The notes under the pieces were generated by a model, which was not told where the DNA came from, searched no databases, and saw only the letters and a list, made by a program, of their open reading frames with translations. Source: Desulfocapsa sp. (lineage in GTDB: Bacteria; Desulfobacterota; Desulfobulbia; Desulfobulbales; Desulfocapsaceae). Taken from it: a stretch of DNA of 5,279 bases. Each line of letters begins with the position of its first letter. The stretch's first letter is position 1. Where the stretch lies: positions 1-5,279 of the forward strand of contig JAOZLI010000186.1 of NCBI GenBank assembly GCA_029934915.1, read 5' to 3'. Below, piece by piece: positions 1 through 4,028 of this stretch. The position numbers and the translations under genes are program-made.

Positions 1-115
1 ATATTTGGCATGAATATGGGGCACGAGCTTCTATTTATCCTCCACTCCATCAGCAAATGTGACATTACATGATAGTTTCGCGGCATAGTAAAAAATGACA
101 ATAGCGTGTTCGCCT

Positions 116-133
116 TTTGGGCATTTGCCCAAA
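116..133. other. small stem-loop downstream of the LysM-RlpA gene
   Basis: A perfect 7-bp inverted repeat, TTTGGGC and GCCCAAA, encloses the 4-base loop ATTT. It lies about 84 bases beyond the stop codon of the minus-strand LysM-RlpA gene. Read on the minus strand, the stem is followed by AAAAGGCG rather than a T run, and on the plus strand by TAAACAC, so it is not a canonical intrinsic terminator in either direction. It could still mark a 3' end. The remainder of bases 1-216 shows no gene or recognisable element. Confidence 0.3.
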
Positions 134-216
134 TAAACACTATGAGTGGAAGTAAAAGTTACGCTGTTGAAAATGTGGCGGCTAAGAAGTGGGGAACACC
201 GGAGTACCCCATGGTT

Positions 217-972
217 TTAAAGTACTTGCATAATCAAGTTTCCAACGCCCTGTTCCACAAGAGAGAGGCGCTTGGCGAGACCGTAAGAAAGATCAACATC
301 TCTCCCGGAAACGTAAGGTCCCCGATCGGTAACAATGGCGTGAACCATTTCTCCGGTGGCACTGTTTCTGAGTTCTACTTTTGTACCCAGGGGCATCTCC
401 TTGTGGGCAATGGTTGCTGCATGCATATCGTATATATCGCCATTGGCCATGGGTTTGCCATGGAAATCCTTTCCGTACCAACTGGCCACAACTGCTGTTT
501 CAGTACCTTTTTCCGGTAGTCTGATTAGTAGTTCCTGCCCTATCTGCAGATCTTTTGGATCGCTGATATTATTGTCCTTCAGAATATCAGCAACATGGAC
601 ATGATATTTTTTTACTGCAAGTTCCCAGATCGTGTCCCCCGCCTTGATGGTATGTGTGATTACTTTTGAGGTGTCTGGTACTGTGCTTGTTACGGGATTG
701 TTAAGGTGGTTAAGGTGGTTAAGGTCACTAAGGTTGTTAAGATTTTGAGTCTGTTTTACTGGCACTGCTGCAGACTGTTGCTGTGCCTTTTTTAATGATT
801 GATCAAAGGTTTGTGGCGAAGTTACCGTCGCCCCTTCTTTTAAAAACCAGTTGCCGTTTTTGGCCCTGCCGATACTTTCTGGATTGTTTGTACGCAGTGC
901 CTCCCAATTTGTATTGAGCCGCTTGCTCACTGCCGCAATGGTGTCGCCTTTTTGTACTTGATAGTTTATCAT
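217..972 (-). CDS. LysM-LysM-RlpA-like (double-psi beta-barrel) peptidoglycan-binding protein without signal peptide
   Basis: This 251-residue protein has a LysM domain at residues 3-50 (YQVQKGDTI), a Gln/Asn/Leu-rich linker (about 55-104), a second LysM (about 106-152, HTIKAGDTIWELA) and an RlpA-type double-psi beta-barrel (about 160-251) with VASWYGKDFHGKPMANG, ATIAHKEMPLGT and TDRGPYVSGRDVDLS. LysM binds peptidoglycan glycan chains. Some RlpA proteins are lytic transglycosylases acting on denuded glycans, so a wall role is likely. Counting along the barrel, D179, H190 and D216 fall where, from memory, Pseudomonas RlpA has catalytic E120, H131 and D157; the first is Asp instead of Glu. The SPOR domain of classical RlpA is absent and the protein ends with the barrel. 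The start is firm: GGAGG lies seven bases upstream, and the frame above the ATG reaches TAG (1018-1020) with no alternative start. It therefore opens directly into LysM with no signal peptide or lipobox, leaving the export route unclear. Confidence 0.93.
   Translation of the reverse strand: MINYQVQKGDTIAAVSKRLNTNWEALRTNNPESIGRAKNGNWFLKEGATVTSPQTFDQSLKKAQQQSAAVPVKQTQNLNNLSDLNHLNHLNNPVTSTVPDTSKVITHTIKAGDTIWELAVKKYHVHVADILKDNNISDPKDLQIGQELLIRLPEKGTETAVVASWYGKDFHGKPMANGDIYDMHAATIAHKEMPLGTKVELRNSATGEMVHAIVTDRGPYVSGRDVDLSYGLAKRLSLVEQGVGNLIMQVL
701..745 (-). repeat. 9-bp tandem repeat in the LysM-RlpA linker
   Basis: Five consecutive 9-base units can be read on the plus strand: TTAAGGTGG, TTAAGGTGG, TTAAGGTCA, CTAAGGTTG and TTAAGATTT. 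The first two are identical and the rest are increasingly diverged. On the coding strand they give a three-residue periodic stretch of the type Leu-Asn-His/Asn, at about residues 76-91 between the two LysM domains. Because the unit is a multiple of three, gain or loss of copies would change linker length without shifting frame. Confidence 0.8.
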
Positions 973-979
973 AATTTTG

Positions 980-984
980 CCTCC
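980..984 (-). promoter_or_regulatory. strong Shine-Dalgarno for the LysM-RlpA gene
   Basis: On the minus strand GGAGG stands seven bases before the ATG at 970-972. Together with the in-frame TAG at 1018-1020 and the absence of any start codon between the two, it shows that the protein really begins at its first LysM domain. No convincing -35/-10 promoter could be assigned further upstream. Confidence 0.8.
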
Positions 985-1129
985 AGTTACTGGTGATGCA
1001 AGTGTTGCGCCATGTTTCTATGTTCTCGTTCAATCGTTGTTTACTTTCTTGTCGTCATATTTCTGACTTTTGTTGAGTTATTTTTTCCGTGCTTGTGAAC
1101 GTCGCTGGCGTCGTAAAAACTTATCTAAC

Positions 1130-1150
1130 CACGAAGGGCACGAAGGAAGG
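1130..1150. repeat. CACGAAGG short tandem repeat at the relic edge
   Basis: Two 9-base units, CACGAAGGG and CACGAAGGA, are followed by AGG, next to the first recognisable codons of the histidine kinase relic. From memory, CACGAAGG-type tandems are common intergenic sequences in environmental bacterial genomes, but I cannot confirm that here. The position suggests a rearrangement junction or a small dispersed repeat. Bases 973-1129, between this repeat and the LysM-RlpA start, hold no gene and no promoter I can defend. Confidence 0.45.
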
Positions 1151-1151
1151 A

Positions 1152-1467
1152 ATGACAATAGCAAGTTCTGTCAATATTATGGGTAATGTGGGGTTTGTTT
1201 TTTCAGGAATACGGCATGACCTTGGAAATCTGGTTAATTCCCATAAATTGGTCGAATGCATTGATTTATCTAACCGGTTGTGGGATATCAGAAGAAAGTC
1301 AGGAGGTGCTCTTTAAACCTTTCTACACCATACGAGCAGACGGGACAGCGAGCGGACTTGTAATTGTTCAAAAAATGCTTGGTGAGATGGATTGTGCCAT
1401 TCAGGTGGAGAGCAGAAAGTACGAGGGTACGATTTTTTCTATATGGATGCCGGTTGGGTTGGCATAA
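1152..1467 (+). pseudogene. degenerate sensor histidine kinase remnant (H-box plus C-terminal ATPase end)
   Basis: Two plus-strand frames carry parts of one histidine kinase. In the frame of the ATG at 1152, GIRHDLGNLVNS resembles an H-box, with the candidate phosphoacceptor His at 1215-1217. In the frame ending at TAA 1465-1467 the reading is LTGCGISEE (G1 box, usually DTGCGI), LFKPFYT (F box), ADGTASGLVIVQKM (G2 box, usually GTGLGL), then a typical C-terminal beta-strand ending FSIWMPVG. In an intact kinase the H-box and G1 box are separated by well over a hundred residues including the N-box. Here about 55 bases separate them and the frame changes, so the gene has lost its middle and cannot encode an active kinase. 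The G2 glycine substitution fits decay. It converges on the neighbouring minus-strand Roadblock gene, the two stop codons being four bases apart. The left boundary is approximate, and the H-box part is less certain than the ATPase part. Confidence 0.78.
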
Positions 1468-1471
1468 TTTA

Positions 1472-2098
1472 TTAAAGCAGCGATGAAATTTTACCTTTAA
1501 ATTCTGCAAAAAGATCTGAGTTATCTATCTCCTGGGAAATGCAGGCAAGTAATTCAAAAATACGGGCAATATCTTCCTCTCCTTTTTCACTCCAGCGTTG
1601 GCGACAATCTTCGTAAACCATATCAGCTACAGGTCCCACGGTTGCAAAGAGGGCTTCTTTTAATTGTGCAAGTGCCTTGCTTGTTTCTTCGGTGATCTCT
1701 TTTGGTTGCTTTGGTAATGCTTCTGCCACTGGAGCACTTTGTTCTGTCTGTGGACCACTGCCAAGTGTTCTGTCGAGTTCCGGACCTAACATCGTGGCTG
1801 TGGTAGTTACAAGGGCTGTATTGCTACCTGTTTCACAAAGAACAAGAAGAACAGAGTTGCTATTTACAGGAATGGTCAGGATGGTGAATCTATCGTAGCG
1901 GATGGACATGGTTTTGGGGGTAAGTCCTTTTACCGCTGCCATCTGCATCATACGTTTGATATTATTGCTTGCATCCCTTGCCATGGTGTCATCAAAAAAA
2001 TCGGGTAGGCTGGGGGCAAGGATGTCTACATTGTTTACGACAATGCAGGAACCAATAACTCCGGGAAGGACTGCTAACTCTTGTAAAACAGTTTTCAT
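1472..2098 (-). CDS. Roadblock/LC7 (MglB-like) protein with helical C-terminal domain
   Basis: This 208-residue soluble protein begins with a Roadblock/LC7 fold (about residues 1-110): VLQELAVLPGVIGSCIVV, then LPDFFDD, the strand MSIRYDRFTILTIPV, and VLLVLCE. A Gln/Pro-rich linker (about 111-135) leads to an all-helical domain (about 137-208) with FATVGPVADMVYEDC and ending FAEFKGKISSLL. That tail resembles the DUF8082-type helical domain, an assignment made from memory. Roadblock proteins usually dimerise and regulate small Ras-like GTPases, as MglB does for MglA. No catalytic motif or TM segment is visible, so a cytoplasmic regulatory or scaffold role is the best inference. It lies 14 bases after the DUF4388-Roadblock gene and is surely co-transcribed with it. 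The ATG at 2096-2098 is the first residue of the Roadblock helix, supporting the start. No clear intrinsic terminator follows. The GTPase partner is not in the window. Confidence 0.88.
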   Translation of the reverse strand: MKTVLQELAVLPGVIGSCIVVNNVDILAPSLPDFFDDTMARDASNNIKRMMQMAAVKGLTPKTMSIRYDRFTILTIPVNSNSVLLVLCETGSNTALVTTTATMLGPELDRTLGSGPQTEQSAPVAEALPKQPKEITEETSKALAQLKEALFATVGPVADMVYEDCRQRWSEKGEEDIARIFELLACISQEIDNSDLFAEFKGKISSLL

Positions 2099-2110
2099 TT
2101 TTTATAGTTA

Positions 2111-2114
2111 TCCT
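2111..2114 (-). promoter_or_regulatory. Shine-Dalgarno overlapping the upstream stop codon
   Basis: On the minus strand AGGA overlaps by two bases the TAG stop (2113-2115) of the DUF4388-Roadblock gene and precedes the ATG of the second Roadblock gene by 12 bases. The spacing is longer than optimal. With the AT-rich spacer and the stop overlap, this suggests translational coupling: ribosomes terminating on the first gene could re-initiate on the second. This is inference from layout only. Confidence 0.5.
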
Positions 2115-2835
2115 ATTTTATAGCAAATGCTGAGCGTATCTGATCCGCTACGTCATCGGCAGAACTATTTGCATCCAGAATCATGCCCAGTATCTTTCCG
2201 GCTTTGGGTATGATGAGCAGGGACGTTCCATCTTCCATCTGCATATGGATGCGGCGTGGAGATTTTGTCTTCAGGGTTTTACGTAAGTTACTGCTGGTGA
2301 TGATGCAATAAATAATGAGTTCGCCAAGGGCCATGTTGGGAGCAGAGTGCACTACAATTTTACCTGATTTATTCAGGATATAAAAATAGTGAATCCCCCG
2401 AATAGCTGTAAGTACTGTTACAGTGGCCTGGAAATCGGGGTCCTGTTCTGCTTTATCGGATGTGTATGATATGGTTGGCTCGTTCATTGTTTCGTTCTGT
2501 TCATCCTGTTGTTTTGCAGCGTTGAGAAGAATATAACCCAGAGGGTGCTCTATATTTCGACTTCTGGTGACGCTTTCATTCAGTGCAATACTCGGGTTTT
2601 GCCAGGAAACAATGTTGTATGCAGCCTCGATTCCTATGAGTTGTTTGTATTCGGCATCAACCAGGGTACCATCGTCGAAGAATAAAAAGCCCTGTTTGTT
2701 TGCTGACTCAACAAAAACTTTGCAGCTGTGTCGCTCCTGTTCCAACATCTGCAGAAAGGAAGCAATGGATATACCGCTGATGCTTCCTTTGCTGCTATCA
2801 TGGGAAATTGATTCTTGTTGGCTGCTGTCTGACAT
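2113..2835 (-). CDS. DUF4388 (PATAN) - Roadblock/LC7 two-domain protein
   Basis: This 240-residue protein has a Ser-rich start (1-16) and a DUF4388/PATAN-like domain (about 17-107). The domain opens with the typical GSISGISIASFLQMLEQER, followed by a glycine-turn strand and DDGTLVDAEY, then GIEAAYNIVSW. A polar acidic linker (about 108-135) leads to a Roadblock/LC7-like domain (about 136-238): VTVLTAIRGIHYFYILNKSGKIV, GELIIYCI, and a final strand around KAGKILGMILD. PATAN domains occur in bacterial signalling proteins, and Roadblock domains typically contact small GTPases, so a cytoplasmic adaptor role is inferred. No TM segment or catalytic motif is seen. It is first in a two-gene unit with the next Roadblock gene and sits behind a terminator, so it should have its own promoter in the 67 bases before the ATG, though none is clear. 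The start is supported by the domain edge; AAGG eight bases upstream is a weak ribosome site, and a better AGGAG is 13 bases away. Confidence 0.88.
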   Translation of the reverse strand: MSDSSQQESISHDSSKGSISGISIASFLQMLEQERHSCKVFVESANKQGFLFFDDGTLVDAEYKQLIGIEAAYNIVSWQNPSIALNESVTRSRNIEHPLGYILLNAAKQQDEQNETMNEPTISYTSDKAEQDPDFQATVTVLTAIRGIHYFYILNKSGKIVVHSAPNMALGELIIYCIITSSNLRKTLKTKSPRRIHMQMEDGTSLLIIPKAGKILGMILDANSSADDVADQIRSAFAIK

Positions 2836-2861
2836 AGTTAGTGCCTTACTCCTAAACTTCT

Positions 2862-2878
2862 GTAAGAGAAAGTAAGAG
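2862..2878. promoter_or_regulatory. 10-bp-spaced direct repeat before the Roadblock unit
   Basis: GTAAGAG occurs twice with a 3-base spacer (2862-2868 and 2872-2878), so the copies are one helical turn apart. They lie 27-43 bases upstream of the DUF4388-Roadblock ATG. Such spacing is typical of regulator half-sites. In the transcript, the CUUAC of the nearer copy could also pair with GUAAG next to the ribosome site, placing AGGAG in a loop. Both readings are speculative and the repeats are short. Confidence 0.25.
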
Positions 2879-2902
2879 TTTGTAACATGTTTGTTTTATA
2901 TG

Positions 2903-2988
2903 AAAAAATAGGCTATTAGACTGAAGGCTGAAGACTTTTAGGAAGGGCAAATAAGCACATCCCCTAACAGCCTTAAGGCTAATAGCCT
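2903..2988 (-). terminator. long-stem intrinsic terminator of the haem-sensor gene
   Basis: Two 21-base arms (2968-2988 and 2910-2930) are inverted copies of each other at 19 of 21 positions: ten matching bases (AGGCTATTAG with CTAATAGCCT), four with two mismatches, then seven (AAGGCTG with CAGCCTT). The loop is 37 bases. On the minus strand the second arm is followed at once by A and TTTTTT, as expected of a Rho-independent terminator ending the haem-sensor transcript. On the plus strand no T run follows, so it is directional. The first arm can alternatively fold on itself as AAGGCT-ATT-AGCCTT. A small GCGGG-CAAT-CCCGC hairpin (2990-3003) sits between the stop codon and this element. Confidence 0.75.
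2919..2939. repeat. 7-bp tandem repeat inside the terminator element
   Basis: The consecutive heptamers GACTGAA, GGCTGAA and the partial GACTTTT form part of one arm and the loop of the terminator. From memory, runs of this type (GGCTGAA/GACTGAA) recur in intergenic regions of several environmental proteobacterial genomes, so the terminator may be a domesticated dispersed repeat. That recurrence has not been verified here. Confidence 0.4.
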
Positions 2989-3008
2989 TGCGGGATTGCC
3001 CGCTTTAG

Positions 3009-3920
3009 TTAATCATCTTTGTTTTTTCGAGCCATTTTTCGAACAACCAATTCCATACTGCGTTTCAACAGATCAACTGAGTTATACACATGATCCACTT
3101 CATCGTTGGATTCAGCTGGGGGTGTGTATACAAGCGGGGTGTCCAGTTTTCCGGAAACGATTGCTTTAGTATCTTCAGTAAGTTTTTGTAACCGGTTAAG
3201 AATAAAACGGGAAGTAAAGAAAAAGTTGATAAGAAAAGCTAACAATATTCCGCCAAGTGATATGGGGTTTGCCAGAATTGGAAGTGCTTCCATAAAACTG
3301 ATAGATGGCAGTTTTACAGAAATAATACCCCGAACATCACCAACTTTGTAATGAAAGGCTTTTTGGTCGCCATATTTTTCGAGAACTGCAGGAGGGGCGT
3401 CAGCGGGATCACCGTGGCATTTCAAACAACCTTCTTTAACAATAAGAGGACGGGCATAACGATAGAAGTCACCTTCGTATTCTGCGACGTATTTTGTTGT
3501 ATTATCTAGGGTGAATTTGAGAATGGCACTCTGCTCAAAAGCATCCGGTAGATTGGCTTGCTGCCTGACATTGTCACTGGTAACGGTAAATGTAGCACGT
3601 GTCGCAGTCTTGTTGGCGATGGTGGAGAGTTCTCTGGTGGCAAGAGCAGGGTTCTTTCCGAAAAACGTGGTGTCGTCACCAGTGGTATGAACTGCCAGGT
3701 AGTCTTCGAATTGGGGGCTGAGCTTGTTTACCCATACCATACCTGAGCTTGCTACCCAGGATCTGAAGGAGACAACCTGATCGGCAACTGCCTGAGCCTC
3801 GTTCCGAAGCACCTGATCCCTTAGTTGACCAAGACCTGCAAACAGGGAACCCATGATCAACAAAAGCGTGATAAAAAACACAATCATTGCTTTTGATCGT
3901 AAACTCATCTTCTTGCCCAT
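3009..3920 (-). CDS. Tll0287-like (DUF3365) c-type-haem sensor with HAMP domain, no output domain
   Basis: This 303-residue membrane protein has a basic N-terminus and TM1 (about residues 11-31), then a periplasmic Tll0287-like/DUF3365 domain (about 35-210) with LPDAFEQSAI, DFYRYARPLIVKEGCLKCHGDP and GDVRGIISVKLP. TM2 is about 216-237, followed by a cytoplasmic HAMP (about 238-293) with the typical NDEVDHVYNSVDLLKRS end. C165-L-K-C168-H169 is a CXXCH haem c attachment motif, which fits a periplasmic location and redox or small-ligand sensing. In relatives this sensor half precedes a histidine kinase, chemoreceptor or cyclase; here the protein ends about ten residues after HAMP in a basic tail (RKMARKNKDD). 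The stop is clean, and no output fragment follows before the terminator. Signalling must go through a partner, or it is a truncated survivor. The start has a good GAGGGAG eight bases upstream. It is separated by 108 bases from the corrinoid-activator gene. Confidence 0.92.
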   Translation of the reverse strand: MGKKMSLRSKAMIVFFITLLLIMGSLFAGLGQLRDQVLRNEAQAVADQVVSFRSWVASSGMVWVNKLSPQFEDYLAVHTTGDDTTFFGKNPALATRELSTIANKTATRATFTVTSDNVRQQANLPDAFEQSAILKFTLDNTTKYVAEYEGDFYRYARPLIVKEGCLKCHGDPADAPPAVLEKYGDQKAFHYKVGDVRGIISVKLPSISFMEALPILANPISLGGILLAFLINFFFTSRFILNRLQKLTEDTKAIVSGKLDTPLVYTPPAESNDEVDHVYNSVDLLKRSMELVVRKMARKNKDD

Positions 3921-3985
3921 TGTGAAATCTCCCTCATTATGGAATGCGAATAAAATCGAAATGCTGTCAGTAGAAGTCTGTTAGG

Positions 3986-3998
3986 TTTAATTATTAAA
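3986..3998. promoter_or_regulatory. AT-rich palindrome upstream of the haem-sensor gene
   Basis: TTTAAT and ATTAAA flank a single central T, giving a 13-base near-perfect palindrome about 66 bases before the haem-sensor ATG, in the only gap between it and the corrinoid-activator gene. It could be an operator or part of an AT-rich promoter. No -35/-10 pair with good spacing was found, so the call is tentative. Confidence 0.25.
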
Positions 3999-4028
3999 TC
4001 ACATGGAAATTGAGAAGTGAAGGTTTTT

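Noticed and set aside
1..86. Minus-strand ORF beginning MPRNYHVMSH and leaving the window, which briefly looked like the start of a REP-type transposase
   Set aside because: It has no Shine-Dalgarno, and only 28 codons are visible with no clear transposase motif.
191..210. GGGG...CCCC imperfect palindrome just after the LysM-RlpA stop
   Set aside because: Only the four outer pairs are solid, with mismatches inside and no T tract, so it is not a defensible terminator.
34..216. 61 sense codons in the same frame directly after the LysM-RlpA stop codon, up to TAG at 31-33
   Set aside because: The RlpA barrel already ends at its normal C-terminus (final Val-Leu), the stretch has no ATG and no recognisable domain, and an open run of this length is expected by chance now and then.
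106..519. Plus-strand ORF of 137 codons overlapping the LysM-RlpA gene
   Set aside because: It is mostly antisense to well-supported RlpA codons and has a composition typical of a shadow frame.
1445..1463. Hairpin ATGCC-(9)-GGCAT near the convergent stops, considered as a terminator
   Set aside because: The stem is only five base pairs and no proper T run follows in either direction; it lies within the relic's coding end.
2895..2900. TATAAA on the minus strand as a -10 box for the Roadblock unit
   Set aside because: No acceptable -35 hexamer occurs at 16-18 bases upstream; the region there is the terminator arm.
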